Positions 49,488 through 62,019 of a DNA stretch of 64,000 nt are shown here, piece by piece. Made by a program: the position numbers and the translations under genes. Within the stretch, counting starts at the first letter, position 1; every line of letters begins with the position of its first letter. A model generated the notes under the pieces. That model searched no databases and was not told the DNA's origin. It was given only the letters and a program-made list of their open reading frames with translations. Source of the DNA: Heterostelium multicystogenum (Eukaryota > Evosea > Eumycetozoa > Acytosteliales > Acytosteliaceae); NCBI GenBank assembly GCA_003667245.1, contig RCNN01000121.1, positions 27,296 to 91,295 on the forward strand, in the 5' to 3' direction.

Positions 49488-52211
49488 TTAAATGAATAAA
49501 CTATAACAACAAAAATAAAATGTAACAATAACAACAACAACAACAACAACAACACAGTTATAATAAATCTAAAAATATGATTGTGAATCTCAATTGTGAG
49601 ATAGGAGGTGTCATTAATTGAAACGATAATTATTATTTATTCGATATAGACATTAATTTTTAAAACACTTAAATCACATGATATCACTTATTTTAAACAA
49701 TCTGTTCGATTGGTTTAGGTAAAATAAAATAAACAACATTGGTGTGAGGTTTATTCCTTTTGAAATACCATCTACAGGTATTTATTAACCATTTGGCTTT
49801 TTGTTATCCATTTTATAAAGGACTTTGACTACCTCCACAATCTAATCCTGAAAACACAAAATAACAACAACAATATACTGATGTATGATTTCAAGATTAA
49901 TCGATCTACTACTGTTGAAAGAAAATAATTTGAAACCTTTGGTGGAAGAGTAAGAAACATATTGATACTTTCTTTAATCATATATCTTAAAGATTAATCC
50001 TACTTGAATTTAAACAAATAATGATATTTGACTGTTTTGGGTAGTTTAAAACACTACCAATAAGATATTGTTGTTTCTTTGAATTATGAGGTACACTATG
50101 TATGTAAACTTAAAACTATAATAACGTTCCAGTTTTTAAGAATTATAGAATAGAAAAAAATAGATAGTTTTAAATAACTTACCAATTAATGGATTATTAT
50201 AGATATAAATAATTATATATTTATAAACTTGGGTGGGAAATATTAAATTTACAAAATCCATCTACTATTTACAGAAGGGTAGAAGGATTTAAAGGTATCA
50301 ATAAGAATCTTTAAAATAGATGGATGAATTAATTAAATATAATTAAATCAATATTTTGTTGTTATTGTTGTTTAATAAGGTTTTTGTTGAAATTCTAACC
50401 TTCATACAAATTCAACTAGTACAAATTGCAGTCTTGATTGGTTGGTAATGTTAGATATGGGGATTTTTTAAGTTCTATCATTAGTTGACACATTATTCAT
50501 ATGATGATCTTTAAAATCGAATGAAATTATTTTCCTCCTAATGAATAACAACCAAACAGTTCATTGCTATTGGGGTAAATCTACAAGGAAGAGAGTTAAA
50601 TCATGAGTCTCACCAGTGCTTGTTTTTAGATAAATTGAGATCAACAACGATATAGTCATCTGCAAAATTAGTCCACATTTTGCCAAAAGCTATGCCTAGA
50701 TTCAACCAGTAAATCATGCTATTGGGGGACCAAATCAAAAGAAAAGTAAGCCCAAAAAAAAAGATGATATAATAGTTTGGACAATAATAAGACCTATTTT
50801 TACGCAAAGATGATAAATTTGATTAATTCATTCAAAATCGAGAGAGAGCTTCCAATTTTATCAAAAGCCAAAAACATCTTTGACAAATTTCAGAGAAACC
50901 ATGTGCCTGAACAACGGTTTGACCAACAAAAACGAAAGAAAAACCTGATTGTGATTTTACAACCAATGTTTGCACACTTTAATTAATTTCAAATTAATTA
51001 ATATTTATTATTGCATCTGAACAAGCAGAACATTTTGCATACTCCCAAAGTTCTGTTGATACTATCACTGATATTTTAGTATATCACTATTGTTCGCATT
51101 CAATTTGCAGAGAACTCACTCAACTCAAACTCCAGTCAAACATTAACTTATTTATAACCAAAACTACCTGACTATAGACACCTATTACCTTCTACATATT
51201 GATTGTCATGAAGAAAAGTGTTGATAAAACAACGATATAACAAAAAGACCAGGTTCATTCGTTCGTACAATTTGTTATTTACTATTCTAAATTGATTCGT
51301 TTCAATTTAAAACATAAGAAAGAAGTCTGAATATCAGAGTAGCAGACAACGAAAGTATCATGTCGAAAAGAAAATAAAAAATGTCATCACAGTTGATGTT
51401 GAATCAACACGAAGTGTAAATGATCCAAGATCGCTTATCTTAAAAAACAGAGCGATCTAAAGATTTTTAAATTAAACATTGTTTTATTAACAATTAATCT
51501 TGTTCATGTGTTGAACACGAAAGACGGACACTTTATGATCACGGTTTAAAATCAAAGAATTGAAACCAGTGCACAAGTGTTGAAACTACAAAACTAAACT
51601 AATTGAGTCTTTGCTGATGAATGAAGATATTTAGATTGATCGAAACTGTGGATAATTTCCTTCTTTGTAGTAGTATCTTTTTTTGTTGTTAGGTGTGATG
51701 ATGTTATCATTTGTGCAAATCGGTAATTAAAGGAAAATGTCTATTCTTATTAAAGAGTTATTAATCACTTCTGATTCGAGTTATTAAGATTTCTAAATAT
51801 CTACAAACTTTTCTTTAACATATCTACTAATTCAAATATTGATCATTAAATTCAACGATGAGCTCAATATCTTCAGATTTGTTCAATGTATTAAATATCT
51901 TCCGATAGTTTTCCAACCTGTTTTTGTAATTTACTAAAAGATTCTTTGGATGTGTTATTGTAATATCTTAGGATTTGGTAATAGATGAAATTCTGTTCGA
52001 CCTTATTCATCTGTAGACAAGAATCGTTATGTATACCCAAACTAATCCATATCCAAGATGAAAAAATTAACTTTAGCACCTATTTAGGTTTAAAATATCA
52101 AAGAACTAGTGATCACTATACTCTATACTAACTTTGATAACAAAAAAAACACTCTATTTCAATGTTTATTATTGTAATTTATATTTCGAAGCAAAAGTAT
52201 ATGTATCAATG
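49488..52211. other. Gene-poor intergenic, right part
   Basis: 2.7 kb. Open stretches at 50777-50986 (+, Lys/Asn/Phe-rich with KIERELPILSKAKNIFDKF) and 51891-52079 (-, with KVEQNFIYYQILRYY and FSKLQKQVGKLSEDI after a possible acceptor at 52010-52012) look more protein-like than the background. They lack starts, splice partners or family matches, and may be exons of a badly disrupted gene or relics. Confidence 0.4.
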
Positions 52212-53226
52212 TTACCTTCGGGGTATATGGTATTTTGGATAAAAGTCCATCCATCTCTTAGGTTTGGTGGAACCTTTGTTGATGAAATTCGTGAGGTACA
52301 AAGTTATGAGGTTTATCGCACGAGACAGCTTTGTTGCTGCTGATATCTTTAATGAATATTCTTACACTATCTTCGGTCGTCCTTTCAAAAGGTTTGTTGA
52401 TGGGAAGCGAGTCAGACATTCGAGTCTTGACGAAAGCAGGAATCAAAACAGTGACACCAATTCCATAGGGAGCCAGCTCTTGTCTGAGTGATGTGCACCA
52501 GCCGAGCACCCAGTACTTGCCAGCGGAGTACATTGGAAAAGCAACTGGAATATATGAAGACATACTTCCAGTGACTACAATCTGGCCACTCTCCTCTCTC
52601 TCTAAACCTCGAAATCAATGGATAAACGGTGTTCATTACACCGTTTACATTGATGTTGTTGACCTGATATTCTTTCTCTTCGTAGGTCATTGAGCTTGCA
52701 GCATCGTCGAAGAAGTACCAGCGTTAGCAATGACCAAATCGATTTGGAGACTTTCTGTCGACCTCCAGAATCCATTCTTCCAATTTCTCTTTTTCAGTTA
52801 CATCGATTGTGGTGCACTCCACCTTGGCGCCTTTTTCCTTGCACAATGCAGCGACTTCCTGTAAACGACCTTTATTTCTTCCAGTCAAATATAACACCAT
52901 TCCTTTTGATGCATATTGCAAAGCAAATTCTTTTCCAATTCCACTCGAAGCACCAGTACTATATTTGCAAATATTAGAAAATCAATTACCATATTAGCAC
53001 AACCACATACACACACACAACGAAAGAAGGGGTATTGTGTGTGTCTACTTACATTAATATAGTTTTTGGATTAGGAAATCTCTTTGTGTTAATTAAACCA
53101 ATGATATAAAGAACTGGTGAAACCAACAAAAAGAAAAGATAGCCCAATATAGAAAAAGTTGTTTGTATAAATTACATCGGCAAAACTTTTACTAAAGGAG
53201 ATTGCTATCTCTTTTAATATTTCCAT
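52212..53226 (-). CDS. Membrane-anchored short-chain dehydrogenase/reductase (DHRS7/KDSR-like)
   Basis: NAD(P)H-dependent oxidoreductase, probably at the ER membrane. Exon 1 (53051-53226) encodes an N-terminal hydrophobic anchor (FFYIGLSFLFVGF) and, after a frameshift, NTKRFPNPKTILI. The intron 52960-53050 joins to TGASSGIGKEFALQYASKG, the cofactor-binding motif. Other family marks are TIDVTEKEKLEEW, the NAG motif (VIANAGTSS, in another frame near 52730), a catalytic Ser in VVTGSMSSYIPVA-type context and YSAGK (catalytic Tyr and Lys, about 52510-52495). Frameshifts occur near 53130, 52700, 52610 and 52275. After the last one, the best continuation ends WMDFYPKYHIPRR at a stop at 52212-52214. 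Substrate (lipid, steroid or sphingoid base) cannot be told. Confidence 0.8.
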
Positions 53227-54200
53227 TTTATTAAGATTATTATTAATAATTTAGTATTTTAAATAATTATTAAATTATATATATTATTTATTTATTAATA
53301 TAAACTTTAACCTGTGATATAGTTTTAGATTTAGGTTAGTTTTAGATTAATAGTTTAGCTTTAGATCTTGTTTATTTGCAAATAAGAATAAAGTACAATG
53401 AAATTTGAGAAAATGTTGATGAATTGAGCTGAGTTTTACTTTTTTCAGTCCGTCATTCAGCTTTATTAAAGTCATTTTAGTTTCGTTCTGGTAAGAGTTA
53501 ACATCATCCTTGTTTCAATATATTTATAGGCAAAGTTGTTAATTAATAGAGAGACAAATGGAGAGAGTGTCATGATCGAATGTGAAGTGGGTTGTGGGAT
53601 TGTATGTCGATATCAATTTTTAGATTGTGTGTTTGTATGTGTTTCCAAATTATTTGATGATGCAATATCAAGTGGTATCTATTCATATGGTCATTAACAT
53701 ATGGTGCCATTTCATTATTTCACTACTGGTCTGTTGATGTTGAGATCATCCTCAAATGGGTCAGTTAGTTAGTTAGCTTTAACATTAATTCAGACTCAAT
53801 GATCTTTGACAAACCTAGAGATATATATAACTCACTCATATAGATTAAGATAAAAGATAGATTTTAAAGGAGTTACTTGCTCCTTTTGTGATTGTACTAT
53901 AATTAATTTAAACCATTAATACTTTAATTTTAAAGGACATCTAGCGTCTACACTTTTCTTTTTCATTTGTAAGTGTCATATTTGTATTCTTTTGTTGTAT
54001 TTTGTTGTATGTATAATGTATGTTTAAACTTTATTATTTCATCTTCTTTGTCTTTTGATAATAAAAGTAAAATGGTTGATATGATTGATGATTTTGATAA
54101 ATTAGGGTTAGATGTTTAGATCTGAGGAAACTCTGGCTATAAGGGTGAATGATGCAATGATGGTTGTTGTTGTTGTTGTGGTTATGAATCAATTCTGGTT
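53227..54200. other. Intergenic between SDR 5' flank and ArfGAP 3' end
   Basis: 974 bp, AT-rich, nothing recognised. TTAGTTTTAGATTTAGGTTAG-like T/A/G repeats at 53320-53365 probably reflect simple-sequence drift in the SDR promoter. Confidence 0.35.
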
Positions 54201-56066
54201 TTATTCATCCCAATCTTCCCACTCTGATAGTTTCTTGTTGGATGATTTAGTTGATGCTTTGGTATGTGTGGTTGAGTCTGATGATTTCTTTGATGGTGTT
54301 TTGGCGGGTGAGACTGTTTCTTCCTCACCCCATACCCAAGAGTCTTTGTTGTCTTCATTGTCACTGTTTGGCTTGCTATTGTGGGTAGAGTTGTTGGCGC
54401 TGCTGTTGTTACTGCTGCTTTTGCTGTTGCTGTGATTGGAGTTGTCGTCATTATCTTCCTCATCACTCTTGACGTCCCAACCAACAAACTCATCGTCATC
54501 AGCTGCAACAGTAGGTTTCTTATTTGATTTATGTGATGAAGATGATTTTGATGATTTAGCACTGCTGCTGGCCTTTGTCGATGAACCTGAAGTTCTTATA
54601 TTATTACTGTTGTTGCTGCTGCCATAATTACTATAACCACATCGCTACTGTTACTGCTTCTCATACTATTACTGTTGTTGTTGCTGCTATAATTATTGTA
54701 TCCGTTGTTGTCATAGGAGTTGTATGAATTGTATCCATTTCCACCACCATATGAAGGTCTCGAATCATTATCATAGTTGTTGACCATTTCCTTTGCTTTT
54801 TGAATATAATTAGATACCATACTTGATGTATCAGCCAATAATGTACCATCTTGTAATTTATTTGATACAGTCTAATCAATTTATTAGTATAATTGTGTTT
54901 AGCCTTGATCTGTTATGCTGTATACCTACATTAGCCGCAACAGTCAAACGATTAATACCTTCACCTAACAAAGACAAACCATAGTCGAAAAGTAGAAGAG
55001 CCGCTTGAATAGTTTGTTGTATCCACCGCCACTTCCCCTAGATGAGTTGTATCCACCGTCGCTTTCGCCATAGTAATCGGAGCTCGATATAGATCTGGCA
55101 TTGCTGAATTGCTTAAGACGTTGGTCGTTTGTATTGCTAGAGTTGCTGTTGTTGTTGCTGTTGTATGAGTAAGATTTGGCAGAGGAGTTTGAAGAGTATG
55201 ATTGTGAAGATGATGAATGGGATGTAGACGATGATTCACTTGAGAATGATCTGCTACTAGTATTATATCCACCGCTGCTGTTTGTGAGTGATGATTTCGA
55301 TGTTGATGAGGAGTAACTCTCTCTTTCTCTGTCACGCTCTCTTTCGCGTTCTCTTTCCTTATCTTTCTTAAGGATGGAAGATGAAGATGACGATGACGAT
55401 GACTTGGAGCTTGTTGTTTTTAGGAGAGTTTGAATCCCAGTCGTCCCAGTCGTCGAAGCCTTTGGTGACGAGTGATGATTTCTTTGTGGTTGGTGTTGAG
55501 TTTGTTGATGATGGGGCGGACGAGGAAGTAGATTTCGATGGTGATGGCTCTGGTTCTTTCCAGACTTTAGATTCGATCAACGCCAAGATCTTCTCCTTGT
55601 ACATCTGAACGTTTTTGTTGTTGTACTTGTTCTTAATGTCCAAACCATCGGGCACACCATGCTTCTTAAAGAATTCTCTTGCCTTTGCATTTCCACCAAC
55701 TGCCATCATCTCCAACTGTTTATCCGACCAATTGATCCATTGTCAAACTTCTAACAAAACTAAATATTTCCAAAGACAAACGAACAATCAATCATCATCA
55801 ATAATATTGATTAGTTGACACTGATGAGCGACCCTTTGTTTTTGATCACAATCTTTATATATGCATACCTTAAGTGAACACCCAAACTTCTATGAACACC
55901 ACTACACTCTAAGCAAATGAAAATACCATAAGATACAGAAGCCCATTGTGGATTAGCTGATCTACATTCAAAACATTGTTTATTGGATGGATCTTCATCC
56001 TTCAACTTCTTAAAAAGCTCTTTAGCTCTATTGATTATTATTTGTAGCACTTGCAGACAAAGACAT
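54201..56066 (-). CDS. ArfGAP1-like Arf GTPase-activating protein
   Basis: Stimulates GTP hydrolysis on Arf1, controlling COPI coats at the Golgi. The zinc finger is canonical: [14 protein letters not shown]...[17 protein letters not shown], with the catalytic Arg in HRSLG (about 55970-55870). The intron 55760-55868 links to [10 protein letters not shown]; the next residues are frameshifted at 55730-55731, where one base fewer gives [27 protein letters not shown] completes the domain. The C-terminal half is Ser/Asn-rich with helices likely to sense membrane curvature ([17 protein letters not shown]) and repeated Trp-acidic motifs ([35 protein letters not shown] at the end). The start ATG is 56064-56066, followed by one early frameshift near 56030. 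Introns also lie near 54872-54930. The real stop is at 54201-54203. Confidence 0.88.
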
Positions 56067-57366
56067 CTTTTATTCTTCTAATCTATATCTTATACTATCT
56101 ATCAATCTACCGATCTTATCCTATCCAATCTATATCTTCCTAACTATTCTAAACAATACAATTACAACAAGCAAAATACTAATAAAAGATATCTAAATAT
56201 AATAATAATATAATAATAATAGTAACAATGTAGTATAAAAGTAATATTAATAATTATTTTAGATATAACTAACTACTAATATTTGCTATACTTTAGTTTT
56301 CCTATTCTATTCTACTTAACTTATTAGTCAGTCAGTAGTCAGCAGTTGTGTGTTGGCTAGGTAGTAGTTAATATTGGAAAAATCAAAAAAATTAAAAAAA
56401 TTCCAAAAAATGGTGCAGAAAAAAACGTCACACATTTAGCAAGAAGCTTTGTTTGATTGACTTCCCTTCTTTTTTTAAAAATAGATTTTATTTTAATGAT
56501 TACAATTGATTTTATGTTATGTCATAAAATTTATAAATTAGTTAGTAATTTAATGTTGGAATTTCCGAAATCCTCAAAACAGTATATTCATGTCATAAAT
56601 AAATTTCAAGATAAATAAATAAATCTGCTAGATAATGCACAGATAATTCTAACCAACACCTCCGACACTAATGATGATAGGTCTGTTGTTGGCAACAAAA
56701 ACAAATAATATTAGTCTCCAATGACAGACTTGCAAGGCATAAATGCCAACTTCCGACTTGTCTGGAAGTGGTTACCAAGAGTATTGGTATATTCACTTAG
56801 TTTCCTTATTCTTGGACAGGAAATGAGTAATCCTTATATATTTTGATATGTATTTGTTTTTTTTTATTAATATTTTGTTAATTAATCATAATTAGTTGAA
56901 ATGGATTAGGTTGTATTTGATTTGGTTTGAAGATAAAGAGAAGGAAGCATTCATCTCCTTGCCTTGCTTTGCCTTGACTTGCCTTTTCAGCAGGTGCTTG
57001 CTATCATACACATATTCATCAAACCATGTGTTTGATTAAGGGAAATTTAAGAGGTGGAATTGATATGAAAATGAAATGGTAATGGAAATGGAAATGGATG
57101 GATGGAGATTAGATTAAATTTGGAGTGAATTGTATTATTATTATTATTTTTTTTTGTTTTTGTTTGTTTTTTTTTAAATAATAAATAGTATAAGTTTGTT
57201 GATGTTGATGTTATTGTCTTATGCTTTGCTTTATAAAACTTTGTTGATTGATTGATGGATGGATTGTTGTTGTTATTATTATTGTTTGCTTGGTTATTTA
57301 GTTGGTAGTATTTGTTGTTGTTGTTGTTATTGTTTGATTTACTTTTTTTACTATTACTAATAATTT
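56067..57366. other. Intergenic between ArfGAP 5' flank and RapGAP 3' end
   Basis: 1.3 kb. Mostly AT-rich, but 56640-56830 is distinctly GC-richer and packed with short inverted repeats (see the ncRNA entry). CCTTG/CTTGC pentamer repeats occur at 56955-56990. The ORF at 57047-57373 (-) is Asn/Lys/Phe-rich low complexity beyond the RapGAP stop and is 3' UTR. Confidence 0.45.
56684..56828. ncRNA. Candidate structured RNA: six consecutive hairpins
   Basis: Adjacent complementary arms: TGTTG/CAACA (56684-56697, 4-nt loop); AGTCT/AGACT (56713-56730); GGCA/TGCC (56736-56747); ACTTCC/GGAAGT (56749-56769, 6 bp); ACCAA/TTGGT (56774-56788); and ACTTA-G-TTTCC/GGAAATGAGT (56795-56828, ten pairs including one G-U and one bulge). 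The block is GC-richer than its surroundings and has no open frame. No box motif, tRNA pattern or known spliceosomal RNA sequence recognised, and strand is undetermined. Structure is read by eye, not by energy calculation. Confidence 0.35.
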
Positions 57367-59311
57367 CTAACAAAAGGCTTCAGAAACATCTTTTAACAAA
57401 GCTTTTCTTGTACGTGAAAGCTTCATTTCCAAGATTGGTGCAGAGTAACTTGCTTTCTCTGCATTTAATACTATATTTGAGAATGATTGATTGATGGTGA
57501 TGAGGTTAAAACTCTGTATTCTATATTTGCTAGGGATGATGATGATGATCAATTTGTTACTTACATTTAGCATAAAAGAAATCTTTGAATGCTTGATCCT
57601 TTTTGAATAAACCGTTCTGTGGCATTGGTGGACCAAACTCTGGGACAGAGTCTTTCGATACCACTGCCAATCGATAGTAACGTTGTCCTGGATCAGAGTC
57701 GACCTTGACGGCCTTGACCACCAAAACAACATGAACTTGACGTGAACTGATGGTTGTTGGTCTGTATACAGTATCTCCATCTTGGAACACCACTACAACA
57801 ATGTCATTACCGATATGTCTCTTTTCTCTCGAGTTGCTGCTTGTCCTTCAAGTTGAATGGTAACATACTCGATACGTGATACATCACTTCATTGTTATTC
57901 CAACGCTGATAGATTGAGTGGCTTCCAGTAGTTCCAGCTGTTATTATTATAAAGAAATTTGATTAATATCATTATCAACAACAACATAGTAATCATTATC
58001 AAATATATATAATATCATACTTCTAACATCAAGACCAGCTCTAAAATTAGGCCATCCGTTCAATGGTACACGTTCACCAATAAAGTCCAAAAACTCTTCA
58101 AATTCAGCGCTTGAATCGACGTTGGCAAACATTTCATCCTCTTTAGTTTGTCCTTCTTGTGCATATAATATACCAAATTTAAATCCTTTAATAGTCTGTT
58201 GTAAGGGGTGGAATAAGCTTGTTAGGATGATGCTGTCTTGATGATATCAATAGCAATCTGTCACTACTATTAAACCTACTTGTTTCTCTTCCAAGTTCAT
58301 CAATGCAGGTGGCAAAGCTGGATCAACGATCAGCTTCATTCCATTGTAGTGTTGTGGAGCGATCGATCTCAACATATCATATGGTGATGGACCTGCTTTG
58401 AATATTCTTCTCCACCATGATGCTTTTACATTTTCTGCTGCTACAACCAATCTTTGATTACCCTAAAATATGTATTATAAGACATGGAATGATTAGCGAT
58501 CTTATACTTTGGCAACAGACAACAGCAATAACATTAGAAATAGCAATAGCAATAGTATAATCACAGCAATTAGTCATAGATTCTGCTGAAGTTTATCGAT
58601 CCAATTCTACTAGTTGATATCAACTATTAGCCAAAAGCTAAGCATCCAACAGTTCGGCAGTCCCGACTGCAAAGATTTCAATAATCGTATTACTAGCGAA
58701 TCCATAATATGTGATCTGATATGTTATGCTATGCTATGCTATGCTATGCTACGTAAAGGTATGCAATCAAGCTGTTGTGTTGTTTATGATAGTATGTATT
58801 GATGATATCATACAGCAGAGGTTCTAATTAAGCTGCTATAGTTCTTTCCATCTTTATCTAAAACTATTGATATACAGACTGGATTCTCTGGTGTAGTTGT
58901 ATTGATGAAATTATAGTGATCTACATGTGGGATTTCAGCATATTAAATTAGTATAAATAATATTGAATAGATCTAGCTGTATGAAGGTAGGTGATCCTCA
59001 ACCATATCATTCATATCATAGTTTTGTTTTGTTTTGATTTGATTAGATTTGATTTGGATTTGGATTTGATATGTTTTTGATATGTTGGTATCATTCACCT
59101 CAACACAGCCAGCCCAAGTACTTTGGAATGTTAGGAAATGATATATACCTCTATTTAAGAATGTCTCACGAAAATAGAGTGAATCATTATCAGATAGATC
59201 GAATACACCCTCTAATAGATTAGGAACAGTTGAACAATCAAATACTTTTGGCTCTGTATCATTAGAACCTTCGATTCTATATCCAACTGATGGTGTAATC
59301 ATTGTATTCAT
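57367..59311 (-). CDS. Rap GTPase-activating protein (Rap/Ran-GAP domain)
   Basis: Inactivates Rap1, which in amoebae controls adhesion and the cytoskeleton. Six exons: 59149-59311, 58814-58920, 58280-58462, 58021-58195, 57564-57937 and 57367-57470. The splice junctions all restore family sequence: FLNR|DHYNFINTTTPENPV, LIRTSA|GNQRLVVAAENV, NLEEKQ|TIKGFKFGILYAQ, GLDVR|TGTTGSHSIYQRW and DFFYAK|LLNAEKASYS. The catalytic Asn is in KRHIGNDIVVVVFQDGD (about 57835-57780). The end, EMKLSRTRKALLKDVSEAFC, matches the closing helix of the RapGAP domain. One frameshift lies near 57800-57840. The protein is about 368 residues, so it is essentially just the GAP domain with a short N-terminus, without the extra domains of many relatives. 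Confidence 0.9.
58726..58750 (+). repeat. (ATGCT)5 microsatellite within a RapGAP intron
   Basis: Five perfect tandem ATGCT units inside the unusually long (351-bp) intron 58463-58813 of the RapGAP gene, preceded by a related GTTATGCT. The other introns of this gene are 83-228 bp. Confidence 0.85.
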
Positions 59312-62019
59312 CTTTATCTATCTATCTATCTACCTGCTTACTATCTGTCTCTTTACTTCTCTATCTATCTTTCTATATATAATCTATCTATCTAAATTCA
59401 ATCAATCAATCACTAACTATAAATATATCTATTATTACTATCTATCTTATGCTACACTCTATTTATTGAGTTCTGTTCCTTGCTATACTTTGTCCTATAT
59501 ACCGACTGACTTGACTTGACTGAATGAATGACGACTACAATTACTGCTATTTTACTAATATTACTACTCTTACTATTATTACTATTATATTACTGTTTGA
59601 TTGATTTACACTTGTTTTATTATAATTATTATTATGTTTCAACCCTCTCTGCTAATTCTAATTTTGAGTTTGATTTGATTATTTGCTTAAATTTTTTTTT
59701 TTTTTTGCTAAATAATTTTTATTGATCAATTTAAGTGGTGGGTGTTGATTGAATAATAACTATTTAGTTTTGTTTTTATTTCTATGATATATAATAAGAT
59801 AATAATATTTATTTATCTAGAAACTCCGATTATGAATGACGACGATAATACTCTAGTTGTGAGGATTACCAGTCTACTAGTCTTGTTGATGGTGATAGTG
59901 ATGATGTAAGATGATTTGATTGTTGCTAGTCTAGACTGACTGCTTTGATTATAAGTTAGGTTTTTTTTTTTATTAATAGAAAGTAACAGTTGATTTTGTA
60001 TTTTTTGTTTTTTTTTTAAATTTGATTTTATTTTTTTTTATGATGAGTGTGATGTAGGGGGTTTGGTTTGGATGTTTTTTTTTTTTTCAAAACATTTTTT
60101 TCAAAATTTTTTTTTTCAAATTATCATAATTCAAATTAGTTGTTTAAAAATGAGGATGTTTGATAGATTTGCAATGATGATGAAAAGACCCAGTAATCCA
60201 ATGGCATTGATCACCACTAGCGGATTGTGCCAATAAATAAATGAATCATTGGGGAAATAGTGCCAAAGCTAACCTTTTGTTAGTGACTTTAGTAATTATT
60301 TAGAAGAACTGAATCGACCATTTCCACAAGTTTATAGTTTCCTTCAGACTTTAGTTTGTTGTGTTAACTTAAACCAAGTTTACTTGATCAATGACAATAT
60401 GCTTGTTTAACGAACTAAAACGATAATATTATAATAGAATAATCATAATAATAATATTGAAATGATAGCAACAGGAAATGGATGAATATACCATAAACAA
60501 TTTATTTACGTATGTCATTTGTACTCGTCCAATGTGGAGTCATCTAATGTTTAACTACCTTAATTGATCACTCGATCCATGGATTGATGTGAGTTGAGAC
60601 TGGGTACAAAATGATTGACTCCAGTTGGTCGACATTATTTCATCTAGACAGCAACAAGAAAAAAGTTATTAGTAGTTGAGCGCTATCTTGTGTGGTGTAG
60701 GAATGATGCTCTCCTATCCTCATTGTTGATGCCACCATATTTTCGATGGAGATTGAGAATCAATCTAAGGAAACCCGATAATATGATGATAACTAGTTAG
60801 ATAGAATAGTCATAATAGATTTGAAATAAACTTTATTTCAGTAGCAAATAGAAATGATATTCGTGAAGCAATTTATTTTACATAAGAGATGATGGTTGTA
60901 ATGCTTTCTCGGAATCATTTGCTTAGATGAAAATTGAAATTCTTTTTGAACATTGACTCATCAAGGTTGTAATGCAAAGCTTTTTTTATAATTCTACAAG
61001 TGTAGTAATTCAAAAGCTATCTATATCTAGTCCAATTTTACCTATATTGGAGCCAATGAGGGACTCTTACACATTTAATACTACCATCTGTGATACCAAT
61101 TTAAATTGTGTCAGTCCACTCAGCCTCAATAGTTTTCTAATAATAAATGTTTAAAAGATAGATGATCATGTCAAAATCAAAGGTTGCGATAAATTTCGTT
61201 CTCTAAGTTTACTCCATTTTTAGTTCTTTCTCAGATATTTTATCACCTCAAATTTGTTCAATAAAAGAGTAGTCAACACCTCTGGTATGATAGTGGATCA
61301 ATTTAATTATTTAATTGAAATTAATTGAGGTTTAATTTTAGTTCAAAACAAACTGGATTTCAGAATAGAAAAGATAAGTATAAATAGAAATTCAATTTTA
61401 GTAATCAGAGTATTGTATTTTGTAAATACTAATTGACTTCCAATTTCATTTTTCATTATTTGTAAGTTCAATTAAATAGTAATAAAAATCAGTCCCTTTC
61501 CACCTACCAGCACAATGACAACAACAATAGCAACATCTCTTAAAAAATTATCTACATACAACTTCATTATTATTCTGACCTCTCTAGATATATCAATCCA
61601 TTCTTTCATCCATTCATTCAATTCATTCATATTTATTATCATTTTCAAACTTCCACCCACATTATTAAATAAATAATTTAATTCATTGATAATTGAAATT
61701 TAATTTTACAACTTCACATTCCAACCCCTATCCTTATCCCTATCAATGCCAATATCAGTATCTATCATACTACAACAACTTTCATTCGCACACAACAATT
61801 TATTTTATTTACAAAATAAAAGAATAATAATTTTATCATAGGTGTGTGTAGTGATCTAATGAATTGATATAGCAACTTCACTCCAACTCAACTCATTTAC
61901 TTCAATTTTCAAAAAAAATAATTCTTTCTTACCAATATATTTTGCTTTGCTCTTTAATTTAAATAATTGTTTATACTAATTAGTAATTTTAAGTTAATAA
62001 TTATAAACTATCGTAGAAA
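59312..62019. other. Gene-free intergenic region
   Basis: 2.7 kb. Starts with TCTA/CTAT microsatellite in the RapGAP 5' flank (59315-59390), then poly-T tracts (59690-59705, 60070-60120). GC-richer patches at 60165-60350 and 60530-60780 have no usable open frame. The ORFs 59528-59725, 60972-61154 and 61472-61660 look like chance. No RNA gene recognised. Confidence 0.45.

Noticed and set aside
54112..54435. Plus-strand ORF rich in Val/Leu/Ser opposite the ArfGAP tail
   Set aside because: Antisense shadow of Ser/Asn-rich ArfGAP codons.
57047..57366. Asn/Lys/Phe-rich ORF (-) after the RapGAP gene
   Set aside because: It lies beyond the RapGAP stop at 57367 and consists of microsatellite-derived low complexity; best read as 3' UTR.
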